Assembly (NCBI GenBank): GCA_018820925.1
Contig: JAHJNJ010000046.1
Coordinates: 1 to 41,701, forward strand
DNA length: 41,701 bases
Direction of reading: 5' to 3'
DNA from: Gammaproteobacteria bacterium
GTDB lineage: Bacteria; Pseudomonadota; Gammaproteobacteria; Burkholderiales; Gallionellaceae
Shown here: positions 7,673 to 16,489 of the stretch, one piece after another
Position numbering within the stretch: position 1 is the stretch's first letter
Layout of the letters: every line of letters begins with the position of its first letter
Position numbers and translations under genes: made by a program
The notes under the pieces: model-generated
The model's input: the letters and a program-made list of their open reading frames with translations, nothing else
Told to the model about the DNA's origin: nothing
The model's database searches: none

Positions 7673-8758
7673 TCACGCCATCAAGGCCACACTCTTCACC
7701 TGCGCACAAACATACATCCCCGCAACCAAACCGAGATGGTCGCGCGAGCGGCGCGTGATGCGCGACAGCAACACCTGCGAATCGCCGACCTGCATGCGCA
7801 CGACCACCTTGTCCGGCCCTTCGTCGCGTATTTCCTCGATGCAGGCATTCAGGATGTTGTTGATGCTGGAACCCTGCGGTGCCTGCGTGGCGATGCTTAC
7901 GTCGCGCGCCAGCACGCGGGCGCGCACGCGCGTGCCGAACGGCTGCTCCACCTTGCCCACCCACAGGTGGCCGCCGGAGAAATCCAGCCGGCTCAAATGA
8001 TATTTTTCGTCGTGCTGCGCCACTGCCGCTTCGATCACCGCGCCCGCATCGTCGAAATGCGCAGTCGGCAGATCGAGCCGCGCAAGGGTTTCATGCAGTT
8101 CCCCGCTGGCGATGACTTTGCCTTGATCCAAAAGCACCAGATGATCGGCCAGCCGCGCCACTTCATCCATCGCGTGGCTGACGTAGAGCACAGGGATCTT
8201 CAATTCGCGGTGCAACCGTTCCAGGTACGGCAATATTTCCTGTTTGCTTTTGGTGTCAAGCGCGGAGAGCGGCTCGTCCATGAGCAGGATGCGCGGGCTG
8301 GTGAGCAGCGCGCGACCGATGGCGATGCGCTGGCGTTCACCGCCGGAAAGTTTTCCGGGATCGCCGCGCTCGATGAGATGAGTCAGCCCCAGCCATTCCA
8401 CCACCTGCTCCAGTTGCACTTTGCGCTCGGTCAAAGGCGTACGCCTCAATCCGTATTCCAGATTGGCGCGCACCGACAGATGCGCAAACAGACTGGCTTC
8501 CTGGAACACATAACCCAGCGGACGTTTGTGTGTCGGCATGAAGTCCGTGTCGTTCTGCCAGGTCTCGCCGTTTACATGCAGCGAACCGTTGGCGCGCTCA
8601 AGACCGGCAATGCAGCGTAGCAGCGTGGTCTTGCCGGAACCGGAGGGACCGAACAAGGCGGTGACACCGACAGCGGGCGCACTGAAAGTGGCATCCAGTA
8701 CAAAATCCTCGCGTTGCAGCACAAAGCGGCCCTGAATTTCTCCCGCGCTTCTGTTCAT
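7673..8758 (-). CDS. modC: Molybdate ABC transporter ATP-binding protein ModC
   Basis: The start is the ATG that overlaps the modB stop (ATGA); the open frame continues upstream, but that part lies inside modB. The 361-residue protein has Walker A GPSGSGKT (37-44), signature LSGGERQR (137-144), Walker B ILLMDEP (157-163) and a C-terminal TOBE/Mop domain (about 295-361) that binds oxyanion. These features and the length are those of ModC, which energises molybdate import through ModB. A GGHLW insertion precedes the TOBE domain. Molybdate versus tungstate preference cannot be read from the sequence. Confidence 0.95.
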   Translation of the reverse strand: MNRSAGEIQGRFVLQREDFVLDATFSAPAVGVTALFGPSGSGKTTLLRCIAGLERANGSLHVNGETWQNDTDFMPTHKRPLGYVFQEASLFAHLSVRANLEYGLRRTPLTERKVQLEQVVEWLGLTHLIERGDPGKLSGGERQRIAIGRALLTSPRILLMDEPLSALDTKSKQEILPYLERLHRELKIPVLYVSHAMDEVARLADHLVLLDQGKVIASGELHETLARLDLPTAHFDDAGAVIEAAVAQHDEKYHLSRLDFSGGHLWVGKVEQPFGTRVRARVLARDVSIATQAPQGSSINNILNACIEEIRDEGPDKVVVRMQVGDSQVLLSRITRRSRDHLGLVAGMYVCAQVKSVALMA

Positions 8759-9447
8759 TTGGTCACCTTCGACAATTGGCCACCCGCGAGATACAGGCCG
8801 AGCAGCACGCTGAACGAGAACAGCACCATGAGGCCCGCCAGCACATGCGCCGCGTTGTATTCCATCGCCTCGACATGGCTGTAGATGGCAACCGAAAGCA
8901 CGCGCGTCTCGCCCGGAATATTGCCGCCCAGCATCAGCACCACGCCGAATTCGCCGACGGTATGCGCAAAAGCGAGAATGGTCGCGGTAAGGAAACCGGG
9001 GCGCGCCAGCGGCAGCGCCACGCTGACGAACCGATCCCATGCGCTCGCGCGCAAGGTCGCAGCCACTTCCAGCGGACGCTTGCCCATGGACTCGAATGCG
9101 TTCTGGATCGGTTGCACGGCGAAAGGCAGCGAGAACAGCACGGAGCCGATCACCAGTCCGGCAAAAGTGAAGGGCAATCTGCCGAGATTCAAGGCATGGG
9201 TCAATTCACCCACCGGACCTTGCGGGCCCATCAGCAACAACAAGTAAAAGCCCAGCACGGTGGGCGGCAGCACCAGCGGCAATGCCACCACAGCCGAAGC
9301 CAGCCCCTTGTACCACTTGCGGCTGTGCGACAACCACCACGCGAGCGGTGTCGCGATGAGCAGGAGAAACACCGTGGTAACGCTCGCCAGTTTGAGCGTC
9401 AGCCATACGGATTGCAGGTCGGCGGGGTCCAGTGTCGGCATGGTCAT
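8755..9447 (-). CDS. modB: Molybdate ABC transporter permease ModB
   Basis: The 230-residue inner-membrane protein has about five or six membrane helices and the cytoplasmic EAA-type loop ([22 protein letters not shown]) that contacts Mod[21 protein letters not shown] and [16 protein letters not shown] are strongly conserved in ModB. The gene lies 6 bases after modA and overlaps modC by 4 bases, so the three are translated together. Start alternatives two codons apart (9447 or 9441) do not affect the call. Confidence 0.95.
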   Translation of the reverse strand: MTMPTLDPADLQSVWLTLKLASVTTVFLLLIATPLAWWLSHSRKWYKGLASAVVALPLVLPPTVLGFYLLLLMGPQGPVGELTHALNLGRLPFTFAGLVIGSVLFSLPFAVQPIQNAFESMGKRPLEVAATLRASAWDRFVSVALPLARPGFLTATILAFAHTVGEFGVVLMLGGNIPGETRVLSVAIYSHVEAMEYNAAHVLAGLMVLFSFSVLLGLYLAGGQLSKVTK

Positions 9448-9453
9448 TCGGGA

Positions 9454-10209
9454 TCAGGGCATTTCATATCCGAAGCTGCGAATGATCGCCGCAGCTTTCT
9501 TGCCTTGCAGGAAAGCCAGGAAGGCTTTCGCCGCTGCCGGGTCTTGCGCTGCGGACAACTGCACGGCGCATTGCTTGATGGCGCTGTATTTGTCTGCGGG
9601 CACGATCCACCACGAACCTTCTGTCACCTTGCCGTCCTTGGTGATCTGCGACAAGGCGACAAAAGCCAGTTCGGCATTGCCGGTGGCGGCAAACTGATAG
9701 GTCTGGGTAATGCTTTCGCCCGTCACCATTTTGCTTTCCACCTTGCTCCACAAACCCATGGCATCCAGCGTTTCCTTTGCCGCCAGGCCGTAGGGGGCGA
9801 GTTTGGGATCGGCATAGGCCAGCTTGTTGAAGTCGCCCTTGCCCAGCACGGCACCCTTGTCGTCCACGAATCCCGGCGTGGCGCTCCACAGCACCAGCTT
9901 GCCCAGCGCGTACACGAAAAGCGAATCCTTGACCGCCAGTCCTTCCTGTTCCAGCAGCTTCGGGTTCTTCTCGTCAGCGGCGAGGAACACGTCGAACGGC
10001 GCACCATTCTTTATCTGGGAGGTGAACTTGCCGCTTGATCCGAAACTCAACTTCACTGTATTGCCGCTTTCCTTTTCAAACTGCGCAGCGATCTGCTGCA
10101 TCGGCGCGGTGAAATTCGCCGCCACCGCCGCATTCACCTCGCCCGCATTCGCCACCTGCACCATCGTTGTCAGCAATGCGCTCAACAAACCCAATTTGAT
10201 CGACTTCAT
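9454..10209 (-). CDS. modA: Molybdate-binding periplasmic protein ModA
   Basis: The 251-residue protein has a signal peptide (about residues 1-22, ending VANA). Ligand-binding stretches of ModA follow: AANFTAPMQQIA, FGSSGKFTSQI and GAPFDVFLAADE. The serines in the first two regions are expected to hold molybdate or tungstate. A GGAG-type ribosome site lies just before the ATG. It delivers the oxyanion to ModBC. A second modA-like gene, alone, occurs at 19952-20716, so two binding proteins may share one transporter. Confidence 0.95.
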   Translation of the reverse strand: MKSIKLGLLSALLTTMVQVANAGEVNAAVAANFTAPMQQIAAQFEKESGNTVKLSFGSSGKFTSQIKNGAPFDVFLAADEKNPKLLEQEGLAVKDSLFVYALGKLVLWSATPGFVDDKGAVLGKGDFNKLAYADPKLAPYGLAAKETLDAMGLWSKVESKMVTGESITQTYQFAATGNAELAFVALSQITKDGKVTEGSWWIVPADKYSAIKQCAVQLSAAQDPAAAKAFLAFLQGKKAAAIIRSFGYEMP

Positions 10210-10247
10210 TTCTTTCTCCTATTGATAGCAATATAAATTCAGGTTTT

Positions 10248-10312
10248 GTCATTCCGGCGCAGGCCGGAATCCAGTTATTTCAACAACTGGACACCGGCCT
10301 TCGCCGGTGTGA
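10248..10312. repeat. Double-hairpin intergenic repeat between modE and modA
   Basis: Two stem-loops stand side by side: ATTCCGGC-GCAG-GCCGGAAT and ACACCGGC-CTTC-GCCGGTGT, within ends GTCATTCCGG and GTGTGAC. This pattern is a frequent palindromic repeat in proteobacterial genomes. Placed between modE and modA on the same transcript, it could attenuate transcription or protect mRNA ends and so set the ratio of regulator to transporter. That effect is inferred. Confidence 0.65.
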
Positions 10313-10332
10313 CGAATTGTTTCTAGTGGCTC

Positions 10333-11154
10333 TTACGCATTCACCGCCAAAATCACATGCGATGCCTTGATCAGCGCCGCCGCTTTAACACCTTCCTTCA
10401 ATCCCAGCGACTTGATGCTGTCATTGGTCACGATGGCCGCCACGCTCTTGCCGCCGGACAACTCGATGATCACTTCGCCGTTGACCGCGCCTTCCTGGCA
10501 GCGCACCACCGTGCCGTGCAATTCGTTGCGCGCACTGGTCTTGAAACCGTCGGATGTGGTCACGATGACCCACGGTGCCTTGATCAGCGCATACGCTTCC
10601 GAACCGATCTTCAATCCCAGATGGTTCACGCTCTCGTTGGTGATCACCGCCGCCAGCATGTCGCCGCCGCCGATCTCCAGCACCACCTCGGCGTTGATCG
10701 CGCCCAGCTTGATGCTTTTCACCGTGCCCAGAAACTGGTTGCGTGCGCTCGTCTTCATGTCAAATCTCCTTATCAAATGGTAGTACTCGTCAAAATCGTC
10801 CATCACCGCCGCGAGCTTCTTCAGCACCTGTTCGCGCTCCTGCTCCAGGCGCCGGTATGCCCCGGCTACACGGCGGCCATAAACAGTGAGCGTCGTGCCG
10901 CCGCCTTTCGACCCGCCGGTCTTGCGTTCCACCAGCGGCTGCTCGGAAAGATTGTTGATCGCCTCGACTGCTTCCCAGGCCGCCTTGTAGCTCATGCCCA
11001 TGGCGCTCGCCGCCGCTGTGATCGAACCTGTCGCATCGATACGTTCCAGCAATTCCAGATGATCCCAGCGCCTGCCCTTGGCGATCTTCAACTTGGAGAC
11101 GACACCGGATTCCGTCTTCTTCACCGACTTCTTCTCTGCCACTGATTGAGCCAT
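10333..11154 (-). CDS. modE: Molybdate-responsive transcriptional regulator ModE
   Basis: I chose the ATG after GAGGACAAC; the longer open frame adds 25 residues with no ribosome site. The 273-residue protein has an N-terminal winged helix-turn-helix of the LysR-like ModE type (about residues 25-100, with SITAAASAMGMSYKAAWEAV) and two tandem Mop/TOBE domains (about 138-205 and 210-273). These begin with the repeated TSARN stretches at the start of the two domains. Full-length ModE dimers bind molybdate through the Mop pairs and then bind DNA to repress transporter genes. It heads the modEABCD gene run and is divergent from a TonB receptor with a ModE-like operator in its promoter region. Confidence 0.95.
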   Translation of the reverse strand: MAQSVAEKKSVKKTESGVVSKLKIAKGRRWDHLELLERIDATGSITAAASAMGMSYKAAWEAVEAINNLSEQPLVERKTGGSKGGGTTLTVYGRRVAGAYRRLEQEREQVLKKLAAVMDDFDEYYHLIRRFDMKTSARNQFLGTVKSIKLGAINAEVVLEIGGGDMLAAVITNESVNHLGLKIGSEAYALIKAPWVIVTTSDGFKTSARNELHGTVVRCQEGAVNGEVIIELSGGKSVAAIVTNDSIKSLGLKEGVKAAALIKASHVILAVNA

Positions 11155-11429
11155 GTTGTCCTCACTCGTTATTACCCTGCACTGCCTAACGCTGAGCAAA
11201 AGCGATGCCACCCCGGGCATTTCACCCACTCATCCCCGTCACTACGTTGATTCCCGCGAATTCGATGCACCTGCTGGTACAGCTCCGCAACGCCCTGTTT
11301 TGTAGGTTCCTGAACAAATTGGTGCGTTCGTTACAACCCGGAAGCTACAACGCTCCGGCCCGCAACAACTGAGATCCCGCGCTGTATGGCAATTCGCCGC
11401 GTGGCACGCCCCTTGCTAAAACGGCATTG

Positions 11430-11454
11430 CGTTATGTACCAGACTACATAACCG
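11430..11454. promoter_or_regulatory. ModE operator upstream of TonB receptor (putative)
   Basis: CGTTATGTA, six bases, then TACATAACCG: a perfect 8-base inverted repeat (GTTATGTA/TACATAAC) with the N6 spacing expected of ModE. The left half differs at one base from the E. coli-type half-site CGNTATATA as I remember it. It lies 26 bases before the ATG of the TonB receptor and about 275 bases from the divergent modE start, so it most likely controls the receptor operon. Binding has not been shown. Confidence 0.75.
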
Positions 11455-11480
11455 TTCACATTATTACATAGGAGCAGAAA

Positions 11481-13454
11481 ATGAACACAACCTGGACGGC
11501 AAAACCGCTGTGGCTGGCTTGCATGCTGGCTTTGGCGACATCAGCAGCAGCAGAAAACTTCAGCCTGGGCGAAATCACGGTTACCGCAAGCAATCCGCAG
11601 GTCGGCGAAATCAGCACGGATCAGGTGTCTTCCGTCGTCACCCGCGAGGACATGAAGCAATTCAATCGCGACAATGTCGGCGATGCCTTGAATCTGCTTT
11701 CCGGCGTCACGCTGACGAACAGCGGCATGCGCAATGAAAAAATGATCTACGTGCGCGGTTTCGACGCCCGCCAAGTGCCCTTGTTCATTGATGGCATCCC
11801 GGTGTATGTGCCATATGACGGTTACCTGGACCTGAACCGTTTCACCACCGCCGATCTTTCCTCCATCCAGGTATCCAAGGGTTTCAGTTCGGTGTCCTAC
11901 GGTCCGAATACGCTGGGCGGTGCGATCAACCTGATATCGCGCAAGCCAACACAACACTTCGAGGGGGACGCCAGCATCGGCTTCGCGTCCGGCAGCGAGC
12001 GGCAGGCGCAGACGAATATGGGAACCAACCAGGGGCTGTGGTATCTGCAGGCGGGCGCGTCATATTTGCAAAGCGACGGCTATCCACTTTCATCCAGTTT
12101 CACGCCCACCGCCACCGAGGATGGCGGCTTGCGCAATAACTCCTATCGCAAGGACGACAAGATTTCCGTGAAGCTCGGCCTGACGCCCAATGCCAGCGAC
12201 GAATACTCGCTCAGTTACTACAAACAAAACGGTGAAAAGGGACAGCCGCCTTCCACCGGTGCCGGTGCGCGTTACTGGAAATGGCCGTTCTGGAACAAGA
12301 AGAGTCTGTACTTTGTTTCAAGGACCGCGCTGAGCGATGCCGAAGATATTAAAGTCCGCCTCTACTGGGATAAATTCGATAACGGCCTGGATATCTACAC
12401 CGACGATACCTACTCAACCATTTCCAATCCGGTCGCCAACCGCAGTTCCTATGACGACAGCACGCGCGGCGGATCAGTCGAATTGACGACCAGACGTCTC
12501 CCCGGGCAGGAGATCAAGCTGGTTACCCACTACAAGGTGGACAAGCACATCGCCCGCGATGGCGCTTCGACCATCACCGAATCGTTCAAGGACACACTTT
12601 CTGCTTACGCTGCCGAAGACAATATCTGGATCAGCCCCGCACTGTTGCTGTCCCTGGGCATCACCCGGAGCACGCTAAGCCCGCAGGAAGTCTACAAGAC
12701 CGGCAGTCCGTTCACTTTGCCCGATGCAAAATCAGCTACCAACGGTCAGGCCGGGCTTTTCTACGACGCGAATGAAAGCACCCGCTTCTACGCGACCGTC
12801 GCCCAGAAGTCGCGCCTGCCCACGCTGAAGGATCGCTACTCGGCAAGATTCTCGACCTATATTGAAAACACCGCACTGCGCCCGGAAGAATCGGTCAATT
12901 ACGAGATCGGCTACCAGGGCACTCCCGCACAAGACATCCGGCTCGAAGCGGCGATTTTCTACAGCGATATCACCGACAAAATCCAGACGGTTTACCAGAC
13001 CGGCTCGACTTCCTGCACCACGACCAGCATGTGCCAGATGCAGAACGTCGGCAAGGTGCGCTCCACCGGCGTCGAGCTTGGCTTGCGCAGCCCGCTATCC
13101 GCGGCAATCGAAGTGGGCGGCAATTACACCCTGACCGCGCTCAAAAACGTCAGCGATCCGGCGACCAGACTGACCGGCATCCCGCGTCACAAGCTGACCG
13201 CGCATGCCTTGTATAAAGCGGGCGATGCATTGAACCTCATTACGTTCGCCGAATACAACAGCAGCCGCTGGGCTTCGAACACAGTCGAGCTATCCGGCTA
13301 TACGACGCTGAACCTGAAAGCGGTTTATCGCGCCACCACTGACATCTCGACCGAAGTGGGTGTCAACAACCTGACCGACAGGAATTATTCGCTGGCAGAC
13401 GGCTATCCGAATCCCGGTCGCAGCTATTTCGCCAACGCAACGTTGAAATTCTAG
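11481..13454 (+). CDS. TonB-dependent outer-membrane receptor, ModE-linked
   Basis: The 657-residue protein starts at an ATG with AGGAGCAG before it. A signal peptide (1-24, ending SAAA) is followed by a TonB-box-like GEITVTA (30-36), a plug domain (about 45-155, with VRGFDARQVPLFIDG and GPNTLGGAINLISRKP) and a 22-strand-type beta barrel ending in the aromatic motif SYFANATLKF. Such receptors import scarce ligands, usually siderophores or cobalamin, using TonB energy. The ModE-type operator just upstream and the adjacent mod locus suggest that the ligand is a molybdenum or tungsten species, perhaps a metallophore complex. That is an inference; the barrel itself does not reveal the ligand. Confidence 0.92.
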   Translation: MNTTWTAKPLWLACMLALATSAAAENFSLGEITVTASNPQVGEISTDQVSSVVTREDMKQFNRDNVGDALNLLSGVTLTNSGMRNEKMIYVRGFDARQVPLFIDGIPVYVPYDGYLDLNRFTTADLSSIQVSKGFSSVSYGPNTLGGAINLISRKPTQHFEGDASIGFASGSERQAQTNMGTNQGLWYLQAGASYLQSDGYPLSSSFTPTATEDGGLRNNSYRKDDKISVKLGLTPNASDEYSLSYYKQNGEKGQPPSTGAGARYWKWPFWNKKSLYFVSRTALSDAEDIKVRLYWDKFDNGLDIYTDDTYSTISNPVANRSSYDDSTRGGSVELTTRRLPGQEIKLVTHYKVDKHIARDGASTITESFKDTLSAYAAEDNIWISPALLLSLGITRSTLSPQEVYKTGSPFTLPDAKSATNGQAGLFYDANESTRFYATVAQKSRLPTLKDRYSARFSTYIENTALRPEESVNYEIGYQGTPAQDIRLEAAIFYSDITDKIQTVYQTGSTSCTTTSMCQMQNVGKVRSTGVELGLRSPLSAAIEVGGNYTLTALKNVSDPATRLTGIPRHKLTAHALYKAGDALNLITFAEYNSSRWASNTVELSGYTTLNLKAVYRATTDISTEVGVNNLTDRNYSLADGYPNPGRSYFANATLKF

Positions 13455-13464
13455 GAGTGCAATC

Positions 13465-14742
13465 ATGAGAGCAATTAAATGGATCATGGCCGCGTGTTTG
13501 TTGCTGCTGTCGCAACTGGCCAGTGCCACCGAAAAAGTGGTGGTGCTGTCCAGTTATCCGCAGGAGGTCATCACGCCGTTCGAGGCGGCTTTCGAGGCGG
13601 CCTATCCGCAATACCGCCTGGAAATCCTGTGGAGGCATGGGCGCGATGCGATGACTTACCTGCACCAGCCGCACAGCGCGGTGGATGTGTACTGGACACC
13701 GGCACAACGCAACTTTGCGGTGCTGGCAAAAGAAGGTGCGTTCCGCAAACTGGATATTGACTTGAGCGGCTTGCCGAAAAAAATCGGCGGCTTCCAGATC
13801 TCCGATCCGGACGGCTATTACGTCGCCAGCGAAACGGCAGGATACGGCATGGCCTACCATCCAGCCGAATTGAAACGCATGCAGTTGCCGATCCCGACCG
13901 ACTGGAAGTCGCTGATGTCGCCCGCGTTCAACGGCCATGTCGTGATGCCCGTCCCCTCCAAAGTCGGCTACGCGCCCATGCTGGTGGATACGCTGCTGCA
14001 AGGCTACGGCTGGCAGCAAGGCTGGGATGTGCTGAAGCAGATTGCGGCCAACGCCATCCTGGCCGACACCCCCTCAACATTTATCTCGGATGACGTCGGC
14101 AGCGGGCGCGAAGCAGTGGGCATGACCATGGACTTTTTCGCGCGCTCCGCAATCGCCAACGAAAATCCCCTGCGCTTCACCTATCCCGAAAAAGTCGGCT
14201 ACTCCCCGGCGCACGTGGCCATTTTCCGCGAGGCAAAGAATCTGGACGGCGCACGTGCCTTTGCCAGCTTTGTGCTGTCGGATCAGGGACAGAAGCTGTT
14301 GCTCCATCCCGACATCCGCAAGCTGCCGGTGCGCCCCGCTGTCTACGCGAGCAAGCCCAAAGGCTATTTCGATCCGTTTGCCTCCGCGCAACTGGCCTCG
14401 TATGACTACGATGCAGCGTCCGGCCTGATGCGCCAGGAGCTGATCAGCGCATTGTTCGATGCGCTGATCACGCGCCATCACTTGGAGTTGAAAACAATGT
14501 GGTCGGCAATTCATCAGGCCGAGCAAAAAACCCGCAACGATCCACGTTTGCAGGAAGCACGTACTCACGCCAACTGGCTGCCGCTGACTGCTGCTCAGAC
14601 CAACGATGCCGCGCTCCAGCAAACCTTCATCCAGCGCGACAGCCGTGCCGTAACACTCGAACAGCAGTGGGATACAGAAATCTCCAAACACTACGCGCAA
14701 GCCACACAACTCGCGCAGGCCATACTGGGAGCAAAACCATGA
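13465..14742 (+). CDS. Periplasmic solute-binding protein of ABC type
   Basis: An AGGAG site 7 bases before the ATG supports the start, 10 bases after the receptor gene. The 425-residue protein has a signal peptide (1-22, ending ASA) and a family-1-like solute-binding fold: VVVLSSYPQEVITPFEAAFEAAYP at the N-terminus, AVDVYWTPAQ and AGYGMAYHPAEL resemble iron(III)- or phosphonate-type binders. After about residue 310 it carries an extra helical region of about 100 residues that is not usual for the family. No permease or ATPase is encoded beside it. It may hand its ligand from the TonB receptor to a transporter encoded elsewhere, or to ModBC. The ligand is unknown. Confidence 0.8.
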   Translation: MRAIKWIMAACLLLLSQLASATEKVVVLSSYPQEVITPFEAAFEAAYPQYRLEILWRHGRDAMTYLHQPHSAVDVYWTPAQRNFAVLAKEGAFRKLDIDLSGLPKKIGGFQISDPDGYYVASETAGYGMAYHPAELKRMQLPIPTDWKSLMSPAFNGHVVMPVPSKVGYAPMLVDTLLQGYGWQQGWDVLKQIAANAILADTPSTFISDDVGSGREAVGMTMDFFARSAIANENPLRFTYPEKVGYSPAHVAIFREAKNLDGARAFASFVLSDQGQKLLLHPDIRKLPVRPAVYASKPKGYFDPFASAQLASYDYDAASGLMRQELISALFDALITRHHLELKTMWSAIHQAEQKTRNDPRLQEARTHANWLPLTAAQTNDAALQQTFIQRDSRAVTLEQQWDTEISKHYAQATQLAQAILGAKP

Positions 14743-16196
14743 AACAACAAAAATCAGGCATCTCAAATAGCGGGACTACCGATGTAGGTGCGAATTTATT
14801 CGCACAAAAGCCAAGCCATGTGCGAATGAATTCGCACCTACAAAAAACCCAATCGTGGCTCTTGGGCTTATTACTGATCGCCTTGTCTCTCTCGCAACCT
14901 GCATTCGCAAACGAATCCGACATCACCACGGATAAGGCCACACGCGAGGCCTACCTCCAGGCGATACCGGCGATGCCCGAATCGGATCGTCCGAAATTCA
15001 TCCATGGACGCAGTCTGGTGCGGCAAGTGTGGGTGATCGCGCCCAGCGAGAATCGCGAGATCGCCGGACTAGGCCCCCTGTACAACCGTCTCTCCTGTAT
15101 CGCCTGCCATATCGGCAACGGCCGCGGCTTCGCCCCTGCAACACCACAGGAACCGATGCGCACGATGCTGGTGCGCCTGAGCGTACCGGGCGACGACGGC
15201 CACGGCGGCCCCAAACCGCATGCGGCTTACGGCGGGCAGTTGAACGAGAACGGAGTGCCCGGTGTAACAGGCGAAGGCCGCGCGGAGGTGCGTTTTACCG
15301 AGCATGCAGTCAAGCTCAAAGACGGTACGCAAATCAAATTGCGCAAACCTGTCATCACCTTCGTCGATCTGGCCTATGGCGAATTTCCGCCCGAGATGAT
15401 GACTTCGCCGCGCATCACGCCGCCGCTATTCGGCCTCGGCTTGCTGCAAGCCGTGCCGGAAGCGGACATCGTGGCTTTGGTCGACGCCCCCAAACCCGAA
15501 GGCATCAAGGGCAGAGTTAACCGCGTCTGGGATGAGGAACAGCAAAAAAACGTGCTGGGTCGTTTCGGCTGGAAAGCCAACATGCCCAATTTGCGCCAGC
15601 AGATCGCCGGGGCCTACGTCGGCGACATGGGCATCACCTCGCCGCTGTTTCCGAAAGAGAACTGCACGGCAGCCCAGGGCGCCTGCCGACAATCGCCGTC
15701 TGCCGGAAGTCCGGAGTTGACCAAGGAGCAACTGGACGCTTCCGAGTTCTACCACTTCGCGCTGGCCGCACCGCGCCAGCGTAATGCCAACAACAAGCAA
15801 GTTCAACGCGGCGCGGCACTGTTCAGGCAAGCGCAATGCAGCGCCTGTCACGTGCCGCAATTGAAGACCGGCGATTTCGCACCGCTCCCGGCCCTGTCGC
15901 ACCAGATCATCCGCCCCTATACCGATCTGCTGTTGCATGACATGGGCGAAGCGCTCGCTGACCACAGGCCGGACTACCTGGCAACCGGCCGCGAATGGCG
16001 CACGCCGCCGTTATGGGGAATCGGACTTGCCCGGAAAGTCGATCCGCGCGCCGGATTTCTGCACGACGGACGCGCAAGAACTGTGCTGGAAGCGGTGTTG
16101 TGGCATGACGGGGAAGCTGCAAACGCGGCACAATCAGTCAAAGACATGTCTGCGTCCGACAGAAAGGCACTGACCAAATTTCTGGAATCTTTGTAA
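14739..16196 (+). CDS. Two-haem cytochrome, DHOR (di-haem oxidoreductase) family
   Basis: The ATG overlaps the stop of the solute-binding gene (ATGA), giving 485 residues. Haem sites are CIACH (120-124) and CSACH (367-371), and the sequence between and after them (GLGLLQAVPE, RFGWKANMPNLRQQ, TPPLWGIGLARKV, FLHDGRART) is typical of the DHOR family, often named putative thiol oxidoreductase. The protein is expected in the periplasm. The N-terminus is odd: 60 bases of a palindromic repeat encode residues about 15-34, before the hydrophobic signal (about 40-58, ending PAFA). A second ATG at 14826, inside the repeat, would give a normal signal peptide. Its redox partner and link to metal uptake are unknown. 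Confidence 0.88.
   Translation: MKQQKSGISNSGTTDVGANLFAQKPSHVRMNSHLQKTQSWLLGLLLIALSLSQPAFANESDITTDKATREAYLQAIPAMPESDRPKFIHGRSLVRQVWVIAPSENREIAGLGPLYNRLSCIACHIGNGRGFAPATPQEPMRTMLVRLSVPGDDGHGGPKPHAAYGGQLNENGVPGVTGEGRAEVRFTEHAVKLKDGTQIKLRKPVITFVDLAYGEFPPEMMTSPRITPPLFGLGLLQAVPEADIVALVDAPKPEGIKGRVNRVWDEEQQKNVLGRFGWKANMPNLRQQIAGAYVGDMGITSPLFPKENCTAAQGACRQSPSAGSPELTKEQLDASEFYHFALAAPRQRNANNKQVQRGAALFRQAQCSACHVPQLKTGDFAPLPALSHQIIRPYTDLLLHDMGEALADHRPDYLATGREWRTPPLWGIGLARKVDPRAGFLHDGRARTVLEAVLWHDGEAANAAQSVKDMSASDRKALTKFLESL
14783..14842. repeat. 60-bp palindromic repeat inside a coding frame
   Basis: The arms begin TGTAGGTGCGAATT and end AATTCGCACCTACA, around a short AAAAGCCAAGCCAT centre. The unit is exactly 60 bases, so it keeps the reading frame of the cytochrome gene. 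It resembles the GTAGGTGCGAATTCATTCGCAC repeats that are spread between genes in many proteobacteria. Here it sits in the 5' coding part, where a hairpin in the mRNA would cover a possible start codon. Confidence 0.85.
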
Positions 16197-16331
16197 CGCG
16201 CCTGAAAGAGTGATGAACCTGAAAAAAACAGTTGCCCGCAGATTTCACAGATTTCCATAGATTCAACAGCGAGCAACCTTGGCCTACCGGTTCACCATTT
16301 GGGTAACTCGGCAGCCATTCACAACCGTCTG

Positions 16332-16360
16332 ATAATCTGCGCTAATCTGCGTAATCTGAG
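16332..16360. repeat. Short tandem TAATCTGCG repeat
   Basis: Three near-identical units, TAATCTGCGC, TAATCTGCG and TAATCTGAGG, stand head to tail in the gap after the cytochrome gene. A related GCAGATTTCACAGATTTCC stretch lies at 16239-16257. They look like decayed intergenic repeats; I see no coding or regulatory role. Confidence 0.45.
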
Positions 16361-16413
16361 GGGTTGAATTGCGGTTTTCAGGATGAAGCGTGCGTCTGAT
16401 GATGATCGCCACA

Positions 16414-16447
16414 AAACGAAACGGGCTCCCGCGAGCCCGTTTCGTTT
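16414..16447 (-). terminator. Rho-independent terminator of the GGDEF-EAL gene
   Basis: A 15-base perfect stem (AAACGAAACGGGCTC / GAGCCCGTTTCGTTT) with a 4-base loop lies 43 bases past the stop of the minus-strand GGDEF-EAL gene. Read on the minus strand, it ends in TTTT. Since the stem is symmetric it could also stop transcripts from the cytochrome operon on the plus strand. Confidence 0.85.
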
Positions 16448-16489
16448 CCAACCGGAGAATTCCGGTAGTTGCCTGGCTGCGGACGCAGC

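Noticed and set aside
8776-10038. Plus-strand open frame of 420 residues
   Set aside because: Antisense to modB and modA; rich in Arg, His and Gln as expected for reverse frames of G+C-rich genes, with no domain.
10210-10247. ModE half-site-like TTATATTGCTATC before modA
   Set aside because: Only one weak half is present and the second arm does not match.
10357-11145. Plus-strand open frame of 262 residues
   Set aside because: It lies fully opposite modE, has no ribosome site, and its composition is that of an antisense shadow.
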